Positions 11,146-22,822 of a stretch of 64,000 nt of DNA are shown here, piece after piece. The stretch comes from Malachius bipustulatus. Its lineage: Eukaryota > Arthropoda > Insecta > Coleoptera > Melyridae. The stretch spans positions 25,738,268 to 25,802,267 of the forward strand of contig OU342639.1 of assembly GCA_910589415.1 (NCBI GenBank), written 5' to 3'. The first letter of the stretch is position 1. Every line of letters begins with the position of its first letter. The notes below the pieces were generated by a model that was not told where the DNA came from, searched no databases, and worked only from the letters and a program-made list of their open reading frames with translations. A program made the translations under genes and the position numbers.

Positions 11146-12879
11146 ATGAGTGAGCTTGGGAACTTATGCCGGTACTGGAGCCGGCAGATGATGAATCTGC
11201 CGCCGCCTTGCATGTTTATATATGTATTGTTATGGTATTCCTTTTTCCTCCCTTATCTTATTTATTATTATTAATTCTATTTTTTTTTAATGTAATACCA
11301 TCAACAAAAAATTTGAATTATTCTATGAGGGAACTCTCTTTCGCAGGTGGGTTCAGATAGATATTTCAGTACTATTTTCCAAGTTTGATCAAAATAAAAT
11401 ATAGAAGAATTAGTTTGAAATTATTATTATTTTTTTATAACTTGTAACTTACAAACTGTTTTTCAAAATGAAGGAAAATCTAACCTACCTAGAGCTCTGA
11501 ATCTGACTATTTTCTATCTAATAATTTAAATCAATAACTATAAATAATTTGAATTAAATAACATTCAATTTTGTGTTATCTACCCTACCACCATCAAACT
11601 TCCTTGCACCTTTCTCCAGGAAATTTACTCCAATTCTCCTTCTATTCTCTAACCAGCTCTGGTTGTATAGCTTTAATTTTCTATATAATTTCTTTCTACT
11701 TATTATGTCTTCTTTTCAACGCTCATAGTATCTATATCTTCTTTATTATTTATCAAAAACCTTACTTCTTCTCTTCTTCTATAACAGCAACAGCTACCAT
11801 CTCCTTTTCCAATTTCTAGTTTTCTGAAGAATTCCTTTTCCCAATATGATTTTACGTGTTCTTCTATTTTTTACTCGTCAAGATTCTTTCACCTGCTCCT
11901 TTAATTTAAAAATTTTCTTTTCGTTGCTTATATTATTCCTTGGTTTAAAACATCTCTTTTCTCCTCTATTTTCCTGCTTCCTTTTGTTCTTGCAAAATAA
12001 TTTCTTTCGTCCTTTTACTTTTTTCTCGACAGATACCTACTCTTCAAAATTTCTTATTCATTAATTATTATCCCCGTGCTATCAACATCCTTCCCCTTCA
12101 CTTTTTTTTATGCACTCATTTTTTAAACAATTCAAATATATTTATTTTTTACATTTATAATTATTAATTACTAATAATTTTTATTTGTTACAAGTCCATA
12201 AATTTAATTGTCATAATATTCAAATTAGATCCAAAAACTTGAAATCACCGGTTCTTACAGCTGAACCCAATTTTTCATTACAGTATACAGGGTGTTATGT
12301 AATTGAATGTCAATATTTAAGGGGGTGATTTTTGGGTCCATTTTAAGAAGAAAACTTCATAATAACGTATGTCCTAAGAGTCTTAACTTTTGAGATGCAG
12401 GGCGGTAAAGTTTTATTAAAATAAATAATTTTTTCGTAATATCTGTAATACAATTTTAAACGATTTCACCAAGATTTAAATAATGACAGTGATATTTAAT
12501 TGACAGTTGGTGGAGTGTCTTTATAAGATACCATTTCTCACCCTGGCAGGGATTATTTCTTTTTAAATTTTACTGACTAGTATTTATTTAATTCCTCTGG
12601 CACTTCTTGTCAGTCCCGATAATAAACTGGTATGGCAATAATACATTGGCGGTTAGTAATCAGGACAAAGTGCGGGAAGAATTATTATGACATCGGGAAA
12701 ATAGGACTTATAGGATAATAAACAAGTTGAGGTTGTGTATTATTGCTTTCAAGGATGAGAAGAATATGTTTGTATTGTTTATATTGAATTAACAAAACAA
12801 AAATAATATTATTTTTTCAACATTTACCATTTTTGTGTCTTTTCCAAAGCGAATTTTTGAATCTACAAAAATGTGTTTC
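11146..12879. other. Unassigned AT- and pyrimidine-rich DNA
   Basis: No gene is recognised. The CT-rich stretch 11570-12060 yields open frames (11571-11819, 11846-12064) whose translations are low-complexity Phe/Leu/Ser and not credible proteins. An ACAGGGTGTTATGT word at 12288 looks like an isolated terminus of the CAGGGTGT element family. Confidence 0.55.
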
Positions 12880-13620
12880 TAAATAGAGTAAAATAAACTG
12901 GAGGACGTGTAGATAAAGCTAAAATATTTAGAAAGTTTAAATAATTTTTTTTCCGAAAATGCTTTTTAACCGAGATACAGGGTGTTTAATATCGTTAAGT
13001 ATCGTTATTACGAAACTGGTTTTTATTTTATCTTTTTACAGAGTGGACCAATAAAGGGAAAAATTCTATAGGTATAACCGAAGCACCCAGTGGAGTAGAA
13101 TCCGAGGTCACAGCACAGGGCAGCTTTTTTCTCGTTGAAAATTTCTGAACCGGTTTTTAATTTTTTTTTTTTTTTTCGTTTTTCAGAATGCCAGATTTAA
13201 TTGCTATAAAAAAGCAATACTTTCAAAATTTTTAATAACCGTTTTCAATAAAAAACCAATTGTAGCGTTTTAAACATTTTTTTATTTTTTTATTAGTTTA
13301 AGATAAGTTTCATGAATTTTGAGGCTTGTAGATAAAGCTGGAATACGAAGAAAGTTTAATTTTTTTTAATTTCCTCTCCACTGATTTCGATAAAAATTCA
13401 AGTGAAGCTTTTTTAATAACATTTTTTTATTAATCATATTTTAATTTAATCGTCTAAGATAAGTACCCTAAATTGAAGGGCTTTTAGATAAAGCTAAAAG
13501 ATGAAGAAAGCTCAAATAAATTTCGTTTCGAAAATGTTTTTTAACCGAGATACAGCGTGTTTCAAGTGTCATTTACAAAACAAGTTTTTCAGCACCCCGT
13601 ATCTCGGATAAAAACAACAT
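12880..13620. repeat. Repeated GTAGATAAAGCT units with CAGGGTGTTT words
   Basis: Three related blocks carry GTAGATAAAGCT(A/G)(A/G)AAT or TTAGATAAAGCTAAAAG (near 12907, 13327 and 13486). Two of them continue into TTTTTAACCGAGATACAG(G/C)GTGTTT (near 12962 and 13545). A CACCCCGTATCTCGG word near 13591 is the inverted form of the end. The structure looks like nested copies of one MITE family. Confidence 0.6.
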
Positions 13621-13796
13621 TTTGGGGAAAAAATATTTGATGATGATGCGGTGCGCGTCCTATCAAAATTTTGAAAGTATGGGTACTTTATAGCAATTTA
13701 ATCTGGCTATACCCACAATTTTTCCACATACGAGTTATCAAATAGAAAACCTGTAAGTATACAAAAATTCAGAATTATTGATCCACTCTGTAGAAA

Positions 13797-13854
13797 GATT
13801 TTGAACATAACGATACAGTACAGGGTGTCCCGTATCGTTATGTTCAAAATTCTT
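13797..13854. repeat. Hairpin around a CAGGGTGTCC terminus
   Basis: TTTTGAACATAACGATAC (13800-13817) is mirrored by GTATCGTTATGTTCAAAA at 13833-13850, around a loop containing ACAGGGTGTCC. It marks the left border of the TIR element that follows. Confidence 0.75.
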
Positions 13855-14450
13855 GAGCACATAGTAGGCTTAATTTTCAACCCAAAAAACCCAAAAGTGA
13901 CAGGTCTATCTCGTTACGAAGTTACAGGTCTAAGAAAATGATGACTAGTAAATAACAAGATTCAACTTTGTAAGCCACACAAAGACATGTGTTGTGGTTT
14001 AGGCTAATAATTTATTGTAATGGTAACGACATGAGTAAACGTCACCGAAATAAACATTAGTAGAGGTTTCCCTGCTCATACGAAATGGCATTAGGATTCA
14101 AAAGGATGCGGCACCAGCATATTTCGGAATTGGTGTTTGTAACTAAATACCAGAGAGAAATTATTATTTGATCGTATTCAGCAAGCTGGTCAAGAGATAG
14201 GTACGCGAAAAAAGACGAGAAAACTGTTACTTTTGCAATAGGCCTTCGAGCATAAGCTTGTATTCAGCAAGGAATATGACATTTTAAACACATGATAAAC
14301 TAAAGATTTGGTCAATAAAATAAGTTTTATGTGGTTTTAAAAGTTAAATCTGGTATTTACTAGACAGTATTTTCTTAGGCCTGTAACTTCGTAACGAATG
14401 CAGATAGACCTGCCACTTTTGCATCAAAAATAGAAAATTTACAATTGCTT
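13855..14450. mobile_element. TIR element of about 0.6 kb, non-autonomous
   Basis: The left arm at about 13897-13955 (GACAGGTCTATCTCGTTACG, then a block ending in TTACAGGTCTAAGAAAAT) returns inverted at about 14363-14418 (ATTTTCTTAGGCCTGTAA, then CGTAACGAATGCAGATAG). About 400 bp of unique sequence lies between. No transposase motif is seen inside. The true outer ends are probably the CAGGGTGT words nearby. Confidence 0.6.
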
Positions 14451-14580
14451 AAATATTAAATAACTCTAAAACTAAGTATACGAAAAAATTACAAAATACC
14501 TTTTTTTGGAATCACTCTATAATAGCTTTCTGCTTCTTTTCTCTAATTCGTATTTTTTTTTAATTTTCCAACGATTAGGT

Positions 14581-14778
14581 AACGAGTTACTAGCAAAAAA
14601 AAATACTTTTTTAACCAAAGGGATGGGTTTTTTTGGTGAAGGGGGGGACGCCCCACACCCCCAGAACTAATTTTTGTCTATTTATATTCTATAACCGGTT
14701 CATTACCAATTATTGAAAGAAAATCTTAGGTAAGATTTTTTATGAACTTTTGCTATATTTTTTACTTTACCGACTGGA
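14581..14778 (+). repeat. Dispersed repeat R1, copy 2
   Basis: This is the direct counterpart of 8231-8427, about 80 percent identical by eye, ending in the same TTTACTTTACCGACTGG. The central G tract is shorter here and is followed by a CCCCACACCCCC segment. Confidence 0.75.
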
Positions 14779-15815
14779 CAATGTGTTCCGTTATTAAGAC
14801 TTTCCTTATTTCCTTATTTAAGGTTACACATTGATTACATTACCATACTGGCAATTAAATGAAGTATCAAAAAATTTAATAAAAAATAAGGGTTGCCATT
14901 TAAAAAAATGCCGATGACGTCACCACTTTTTCGCGCATCACCCTGTATACCCAAATATTATGTCAAAAGTTGAACAACTCAAAAACAAAATCGACCTGTT
15001 TTTTTATTTTTTCAAAAAAACAGCCCTCTCCGTTTTATCGAATTTATCCGTTACTTTTGGGAAGCACTGTATATAATTTAAGGAATTCAGTCCTAAATGT
15101 TAATTAAAATATGGAAATTGTGATTATTAGATTTATGCGATTTGATTCTGGTTTATTTTAATTATACACGTCAATTTAAATGAGATAAACTATGTTGCAA
15201 AGGTTTGTATCAAATGACCCTAGAATTGGAAAAATGATTCTGAAGTTTTCTGTGATAATACTTGATGATGACAACTACATTAAAAATACAAACCTCTAAA
15301 ATACAATATACCTGCTAGAGTCATAATTCGAAAATCCACAAAAAAAATCCACAATGTTTGTGGAAATTTTGTGGACAAATGGTTATTTAATAACCACTTT
15401 TAAACACTTAAGAATAATAATAGCATTATATGTGCGCAAAAATTTTAATTTTATCTTTACCCTTTTGCGAGATACAGCCCTTTAAAAGTAAGTATCCAGT
15501 ATCCTAATACATAATTTGAATCGGCGGAACGCTCTGCTATTGGCTTGACGTCACTACCTCTGTCTGAATCTGGTGGACCCGCGCCCCACAGTTCTCATGC
15601 ATAACGCCGTAAACCAGGCATTCCGCTTCGGTGTCGTGTGAGGTGGTTTACGTTAAATGCGCACATTATTGCTAAGAAATTTAAAAGTTTAATACAAAAT
15701 ATAAAATTACACGAATATGGAAGAAGATTTTCAAAAGGCCGACTCACATAACTTACCAACTGTCGATGTTACAACAATGGTACTTAACACAGTGGTTCTA
15801 AAGCAGACCCGAAAA
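14779..15815. other. Unassigned AT-rich DNA
   Basis: No gene is recognised. A CACCCTGTATACCC word at 14939 resembles an inverted CAGGGTG terminus without a visible partner. The segment 15525-15650 is locally GC-richer but has no sustained open frame. Confidence 0.55.
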
Positions 15816-15817
15816 TA

Positions 15818-17021
15818 CAGGGTGTCCAATATTCCATGGACATGGAGCAACCACAGATTACTGAGGTAAAAAAAAGTCGCTCGGACCAAACTTATCTCTA
15901 TACCAAAATGCTCCGTTTGTCCGTTAGAGGGTTTCAAAGTCTTTTGAAAATTTTAGTTTTTTGAAATAGCTCAAAGTCGGCTGATTCCAATTCGATGAAA
16001 TTTGGTAGGTAAATTTCTTATTAAAAGTACTAATTTCTGATGTACATGATAATTTGATGGAAACCCTGGAGGGGTGAAACTACCCCTACCCTCCATTAAA
16101 ATCGATCGTAATTGTTGATAGGGTAGCAGGAACGCTGTTCATGTTTTTTTGTTTGAAAGATACATCGTTTTAGCCCATTTTTGGTCTCTTACAAAAATCT
16201 GTATCTTTCCGAGGTGCTATGTGATAAAATAAATTAGTCGATGATAACTAAATTTTTATTTCATTCTTTTAATTTGAAATCAACTTTTCAATTGTCAGGT
16301 GATTATTTGATCTAATCTCATAAAAGATGCTCGATGTGGGCGCCGGTTTGGACCCTAGAAAGGGTTCCTTCCATCCTGCGCAAAAAATGATTTTAACTTT
16401 TCTTGGAACCTCGTCGTTTTGCAAACTGTTTACTGCGTTTGAAAAAAATCGTTTGCAAACACCTGAAAAAAACCGAACCATACTAAACATCTTTTATGAG
16501 ATTAGATCAAATAATCACCTGACAATAATTGAAAATTTTATTTCAAATTAAAAGAATGAAATAAAATTTTGGTTAGGTACCATCGACTAATTTATTTTAT
16601 CACATAGCACCTCGGAAAGATACAGATTTTTGCAGGAGACCAAAAATGGGCTAACACGATGTATCTTTCAAACAAAAAAACATGAACAGCGTTCCTGCCA
16701 CCCTATCAACAATTACGATCGATTTTAATGGAGGGTAGGGGTAGTTTAACCCCTTCCCGGGTTTCCGTAAAATTATCATGTACATCAGAAATTAGTACTT
16801 TTAATAAGAAATTTACCTACCAACTTTCATCGAATTGGAATCAGCTTTTGAGCTTTGACTTTGAGCTATTTCAAAAAAACTAAAATTTTCAAAACACTTT
16901 GAAGCCCTCTAACGGACAAACGAAGCATTTTGGTATAGAGATAAGCTTGGTCCGAGCGACTTTTTTTTTTTACTCAGTAATCTGTAGTTGCTCCATGTCC
17001 ATGGAATTTTGGGACACCCTG
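15818..17021. mobile_element. 1.2-kb foldback element with CAGGGTGTCC ends
   Basis: The arms of about 510-535 bp (15818-16329 and 16488-17021) are near-exact reverse complements. They begin CAGGGTGTCC and end GGACACCCTG, and a TA dinucleotide flanks both sides (15816-15817 and 17022-17023), consistent with a TA target duplication as used by Tc1/mariner-type elements. The loop of about 158 bp (16330-16487) is unique. Open frames at 16269-16490 and 16327-16551 come from the palindrome and are not genes. The element must be mobilised in trans if it moves at all. Confidence 0.85.
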
Positions 17022-17023
17022 TA

Positions 17024-17841
17024 TAATAAATTTTACTATTTAATATTAAATTTTTTTTATTAAATAGAGAATAATAATATTGCGGCACCGTGCATTGGAT
17101 GAATTTTAAAGTCTCGTATCTTTTTTAGTTTTTACGTTAGAGCAAAATCATTTTGAAAAAATCTTGGAGCACATTATTATGCTAAAACTCGTTTCGGTGA
17201 AATTTGGTTGGTGGGGGGGTGTAGCTCGACGTCAAGCCACACCTCACATGCAAAAAATTAAAAAACATATAAGGGGTAAGTGTTTTCAATGTCTAGTACT
17301 ACAAGTGATCTTGTAAACTACTTCTGTTAGAGGAACAACGGTGGTATTTTATGATCAATAGCTGTCAGCTCCCGGGATTAATTTATTGCTTTCCTTTTAG
17401 TTGGCTAGTGGCAATAGTGGCATCCTCATACCTACCCTCTGCCTCTTGATGCTATTAGGTACATATTACATATTGGTATATCTGAAGATTTAAAACTATG
17501 AATCTGTTTGTTATTTACTTTGCTCTATTTAGTCACACTATCAGATTGTTGAATTATATTTTAAAAATGCGCCCTAAATTTCCATTAAATTTATTAAACA
17601 AAACATCAAAATAAGTATTCTCATTGTATTCATAACATATTTTATTTAGTTGAACAATGGTCACCAAATTTTATTAGAAGCCATTTAAAAACCCAGTGAC
17701 CAGAATATCTTAAATTTCCTCTTACTTCTAATGTCAGTTACAAACGTCTCAGAGCAATAAAATTATTTAAATCAAAAAACCGCCGCATTAATTTTGGCGT
17801 ATTATTTTATACGAGTATGTAACTGCATATATGGTCTACTA
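17024..17841. other. Unassigned DNA
   Basis: No gene, tRNA or bounded repeat is recognised. Confidence 0.55.
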
Positions 17842-18085
17842 AGGCCCGGTTGTTCGTACGTCAGTTAAAAATTTTGAGATAACTACTGATTATGTCCTGA
17901 AATGCCCTGTATTATCAAACCATTGGTCTGATATTTCTGAAAATGAATTCTGCTCGCTTTAAGAAGAGTTAATTACTGATTAAAAATACAAGATCATTAA
18001 TTATATTCGCCGTATTTTCAAAATTTGCAATTTAAAATCAGTAATTATCTCAAAATGTTTAACTGACGTACGAAAAACCGGCCCT
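17842..18085. mobile_element. 244-bp MITE with AGGSCCGG termini and TA duplication
   Basis: The left end reads AGGCCCGGTTGTTCGTACGT and the right end, inverted, reads AGGGCCGGTTTTTCGTACGT. Pairing continues through CAGTTAAA and TTTTGAGATAA to give TIRs of about 45 bp. A TA flanks each side (17840-17841 and 18086-18087). There is no coding capacity. Tc1/mariner-related mobilisation is inferred from the TA duplication only. Confidence 0.8.
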
Positions 18086-18598
18086 TAGATAATATTTTTT
18101 CAAAGGAATGATATTTAACCCGTCAATGATCTGACCGGTCAGGTTCTGGTCAGGTTAGAACACTTTCTTTGAAAAAACAATTTCAAATGAGCCGTGTTGG
18201 GAAACACTTTTTGAGTTCAGATAGTTCAGTTTGTTAGCTGCGTTGAGCTGCACTCCCGCCCCCCCCCCTCCCACTCCGGGAATATTAAAAATGAACTGCA
18301 TCAGAATTATCTGCTTATTATGTGCTAATTAAGTTCCAAACTCGATGGTTTGTGCTCCTTTATTTATATCTATTTTAGGGGTGGAGAATATATCTATAGT
18401 AACACCAGGAAGGTATTCATTTGCTTTGCAAATGCATGGTTAGCCAAAAAAAAAAACGGCACTAAAAATAGGTTTTCAGAGTACGGTCATGGCGAGAATT
18501 GCGAATAACTATACGCCGAGTCTCGGAAGTAACAACTTGACGACAATGCGAACTGCTTCGAAGCCTACGGAGCAGGACCTGCATTATATCCGCTTTCT
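18086..18598. other. Unassigned DNA with a C-rich tract
   Basis: A C-rich run lies near 18256-18270. The word TATACGCCGAG(T)CTCGG near 18512 resembles TATACGCCGAGAGACGGG near 19150, so this stretch may belong to the same repeat family as the following cluster. Confidence 0.5.
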
Positions 18599-18876
18599 CA
18601 TATCGCATCCAGAATACAGGGATTAATGTCACGCTTTTTGGAATTCAAATGAAAAATAAATGCAAAATTCAAAATAATAATCGTGCTACTGTTAATCTCG
18701 AAGATATTCCTTGTCCTGAAAATGAAGAAAAAAATAGAAATATAGTCAAAGAGGCCTTAGTTGTGACCTTAATATATTAGTTTGCAATAGTAGTTTTTAG
18801 CTTCTTACCCACCCAGCATCCCTATTTCGCTCCTCGATCCCGAAAAAATTGATGAAGCTTAGGATACGTGGATGTA
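18599..18876 (-). repeat. Dispersed repeat R2, copy 2 (inverted)
   Basis: This is the reverse-complement counterpart of 10857-11145, with all landmark blocks in mirrored order, including GTCACGCTTTTTGGAATTC and CTTACCCACCCAGCA. It lies directly upstream of the second GGTTCAGGATGG cluster. The first copy has no such neighbour, so the two repeats are separate elements. Confidence 0.75.
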
Positions 18877-18974
18877 AATATTTACCTTTTTTAATTTTTA
18901 AAATGGGGTAAGTAGTTTTTCGAGCGACATGAACCTGCGTTTTACAAAAAAAGTGAATAGGCAGTTGTGAGAAA

Positions 18975-19270
18975 AGACGTGGTTCAGAATTGTATGAACC
19001 ATCTAAAATATATACAGTGGTTCAGCTCAGCACAAGTATGATGGTTCAGGATGGTACGGTTTTTTTTTGTATAAAAGAATAAAAAATAAATTTCTTTTTT
19101 CGTGATGTATATGTTCATAAATATGATATTCGAATAATGACAAATAAATATACGCCGAGAGACGGGCTCCAACTGCTTATTTAAGCCATGGTTCAGGATG
19201 GTATGAAATTTCGACTGGCTCAGGAAGGATATAAAGATCTATATATATATATAAATATATATATATATAA
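18975..19270. repeat. Cluster of GGTTCAGGATGG motifs, copy B
   Basis: Exact GGTTCAGGATGG lies at 19043-19054 and 19190-19201. Variants lie at 18981 (GGTTCAGAATTG), 19018 (GGTTCAGCTCAG) and 19217-19228 (GGCTCAGGAAGG). The cluster ends in a TA-dinucleotide run, as copy A begins with one, so the two clusters share an architecture in opposite orientation. No protein is encoded. Confidence 0.75.
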
Positions 19271-19275
19271 ATATA

Positions 19276-19641
19276 CAAATATTTAGGTTCAGGGCATTCG
19301 GCATTAAAAAAAGGCATTTAATTACATGGTTTTATTGCAATCTCCAACGTTTCGATCCCCATTTGTCAGGCAAAAATTGGATCATCATCAGGGTAGCAAT
19401 CACCAGTGAGAAAAAGGTTCGCTTCACATGACACATTAAACGATCTCCCTGATAAATTTATTTAAATTTATTTAAATTTAATGTGTCATGTGAAGCGAAC
19501 CTTTTTCTCACTGGTGATTGCTACCCTGATGATGATCCAATTTTTGCCTGACAAATGGGGATCGAAACGTTGGAGATTGCAATAAAACCATGTAATTAAA
19601 TGCCTTTTTTTAATGCCGAATGCCCTGAACCTAAATATTTG
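19276..19641. repeat. Palindrome with 165-bp arms and hammerhead-like cores
   Basis: The arm 19276-19440 is the reverse complement of 19477-19641, with a 36-bp AT-rich loop. The arms look identical by eye. Each arm carries CTGATGA (19526-19532 on +, 19385-19391 on -), then a GATCC...GGATC stem, then GAAAC (19564-19568 on +, 19349-19353 on -). This is the order and spacing of a hammerhead ribozyme core. Hammerheads are known in Penelope-like retroelements and some animal satellites. Stems I and III were not convincingly completed, so catalysis is unproven. Confidence 0.85.
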
Positions 19642-19886
19642 GATAATCAATTCCGGCAATTACTCCCACAATAATCTATATAAATATATATATATATATC
19701 GTGGGCAGGTGAATTTTGGAAAACCACTTTTTCGTAATCTGGGGGTCATGATCGGTGGACATTTGATGAGTTTGGGTGATTTTTGGAAAGTGATGTCGTC
19801 CTCAATAGTGTATTTTTTTGTTAAAAAATACACTAACATCAGATATTATTTAATATGTATAATAATTTTTCAGATAAATTAGTAGG

Positions 19887-20090
19887 TATAAAAGCTCAAA
19901 GCTTGGCTGTATATAACGGACTTCTCTATTCTATAGGTCTGTTGAGTCCGGTTGAGTTCGCCCTCAGCGCATCGTGAGTATTGTCGTCGTTGAGTTACAT
20001 TTACGTCGAAGACGCGATATAAATCTGGTAGTGTTTGAAGTTCGGTCAAGAGGAATTAATTCTTGTCGGTCAAGCTTTGCTTAGGTAATT
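19887..20090 (+). promoter_or_regulatory. Candidate core promoter with TATA box
   Basis: TATAAAA lies at 19887-19893, followed by about 190 bp of more balanced composition that ends in TTAGGTAATTTT, a possible splice donor near 20085. This arrangement resembles a TATA promoter and an untranslated first exon, either of a host gene or of a transposable element. No coding exon is linked to it, so the call is tentative. Confidence 0.25.
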
Positions 20091-22510
20091 TTTTGAACTT
20101 TTTTTTTTGTTTTTTATGGGTTAAAAGGAGTCCCTATTTCAAATTTTACGCTCTGCCGACGCCTGGAGACTACTGTCAATTCAACCTTAATTAAATTTGT
20201 TAAGTTTATTTGACAGGTAAATAAAATTATTTTCTTAGATAATTTGTTATTAATCAGGGGTAAGCAGATTTTATAGGTAATGAGATGTTGACGGTAATTG
20301 AAACAAATCTACTGAATTATCATATCATAATCATACCACAATAATTGCGTCTTGCGTAAAAAGTAAGGAACTTCTCGAGTCCTGGAAAACAATAAACGAT
20401 AATACTTTAATGGTTAAATTGGCTGGGAGTAGTTACGTAAACTAGCTTAAACTTGGAAGTTGGGAATTGTTAACTATTCGAGGGAGCGATGTTTGATTAA
20501 TAAAACATAGATGAATCGATTGATGTGGTTCGATTGAAGAGGAAAACATGAGACGATACGAGACGAGAGTATAATTGTGGTCTCTGACTTTCCCCCCGAC
20601 AGAGTTAGATCTCATGCAATTTCCCAAGCTTGATGAGTTTTATTGCCCATAATCGACATATACCTTTGGTGTATACGTATATAGAACTTCATCTAATTAG
20701 TTATTAGAGAAATTACTTTTAATCTCTGTCTCCAGTCAAACAAGGGACAAAGCGTTTGTGGCCGGTTATTATTGAACTCGTCGGCCCGACAACGAGCGTT
20801 CAACGGTAATAGGCCAGGGGATTAATTAAATATCTTGGCGGGATCACTCAAAATATGTTATGAGGTAAGTTTAATTACTACTATAGTTGCGTGCTCGGGC
20901 ACGTCGGATGAGACAGATGCGGCAAATGGGGCTCACCTTACACAAATCGACTGCCCTAAAAGCACTCTTCTTCTAACTAAATTAAATACCGCAGATAACT
21001 CAGAATCTCGTATTTGGAAATGCAACACCTGAGCCCTTGCTGAGAACGTTTCCGGCTCTCCTCTGTTCTATGCCGTGATGTACTTCAAAATCTTTCAGAC
21101 TTCTCCTTCTTATTTTACTAAATCTCATCTCATCCCGAAATGTAATTTACCTTGTACATCTTACTTCTCGAGTCCTGCCTTTATCTTAGACGATGTAGGG
21201 CTCTTTGTTCAATTCATCCAGGCATTTTAATAGAAGTAAGAATTTCTTTCAAATAAAAGTGAATCAATCGTCTTCAAAAAAGAAGCTTAAACATAATTTC
21301 TCCTTCATAGTCCTTCTCCTATATTCTCCTATCATTACCCCTTCATAGTACTAACTGGGTGTAATAAACTCGTAATAATCTTGACTATTCGGGGTTTTTT
21401 AATTTGTGAAGATCGCCATAAGATATACCGGATCGTATATGAAGTTATATTTTCTCAATAATTAATTATGGAAAATTAGAAGAACGAATAACTGCGTATT
21501 CGTTTTTTTATTTGGTCCAAAGCAAATATGATGTCGCGATAGTTACAATAGGCAACTTTTACAACGAACTTGACTACATATAAAGTATTACATGAGGTTC
21601 GGGACCAGTTGAAAATTACAAAAGGTAAAATATAAATAAACGATGGCCAATAGAGAGAAATAGAACGTGTGCAATACACGTTACAAGGTGGTTCATACTA
21701 CATCGTGTCGTGATTAACGTAATCTAGATCAAACTGAATCTGATAGCAGCAGTAAGGATAATGGTAATGCCTACATCTTAATATTAACCTAATTCTAATT
21801 TTCCGTCTAAAGGGTGGCAGCCAATCCCAGTTATAATACACACACTTAGTGCTCTGGTCACGTCCAATTCTAGTTACTTACAATTATTGCACTTTGGTGT
21901 TGAGCTACAGCTTGTTTTATAAATACACAGTAAAATCGAAATCTTTGACGTTTTCGGAATATTAAGCCGCCACCTCTTCAAAAAAAAAAAAAAAAATTAA
22001 TAGCTTTTTAATAATCACCTTTTTCATGACTCCATAATACGACACTGTCCAGTGCAGGTTCAGTGTTCCGGCTAGCCCAGCAAGAGACGTCCTTCTATTT
22101 ATTTGGGCCTTATTTACATTGTCATAAAACTTTATTGCACCTACCATTTTCAGTTTATATTGATCACCATATTGCACATCATAAATCAGTTTTCTACCTG
22201 TCATTGCTATATTATAATAATTATATTTTATTTAATTAAAGCCTTATAATTAGATTTTTCACATTTCTCAAGCGATTTTGATTTTATTAATCGATTTCTA
22301 CCTATATATTGAAGAAAAATCAAATTTTTTTCGACAATTTACCATCATATTACAGTTTTTATCGCTGGCGTCCGAACTAATTTTTTTTAATGAAACTGAT
22401 TATGCCATTCCGTGGTCCTATATCAAGTACACAAATCCTCAAAGTTTAAATTTTTTATCTTTAAAATTAAGCTCTATTTAGGGGTGGACACTAGTGTACA
22501 TTACTTACGT
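20091..22510. other. Unassigned DNA
   Basis: No gene is recognised. Open frames of 60-80 codons (20442-20627, 20835-21032, 21476-21679, 21962-22204) lack family signatures, and nothing in their flanks supports them. Confidence 0.55.
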
Positions 22511-22602
22511 GGAAAGTGCCATTTCACACTCGTGGGATTGTCGCACTCGGCTAAAGCCTGCTACGACAACGATCTTCCACTAGTGTGAAATTGGTCATCT
22601 TG
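22511..22602. repeat. Short imperfect foldback
   Basis: The block ATTTCACACTCGTGG (22521) mirrors CCACTAGTGTGAAAT (22577), and GATTGTCG mirrors CGACAAC closer to a CTCGGCTAAAGCC loop. A CACTAGTG word also lies just upstream at 22488. This is a small GC-richer hairpin element typical of insect non-autonomous repeats. Confidence 0.6.
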
Positions 22603-22822
22603 TTTAATTTAGTTTTTGACATTTTTCTAGTTATGGTGGTCTGATTGTCTCCAGCAATAATTGAATATCAGAGATATACTTCAATGATAGTCTGATTTCC
22701 ATCATTTTTTCCAACGTATTTTTTTTTCAAATTACCTACTACGAAAAATGCAAAATAATATTTTCTTACAGACTGTTGAACCAGTTTGACATTTTTTTAA
22801 ACTGATTTCAGTTTAGGAATTA

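Noticed and set aside
16269..16551. Two overlapping 73-74 codon frames
   Set aside because: They arise from opposite strands of the foldback palindrome and share its mirrored sequence.
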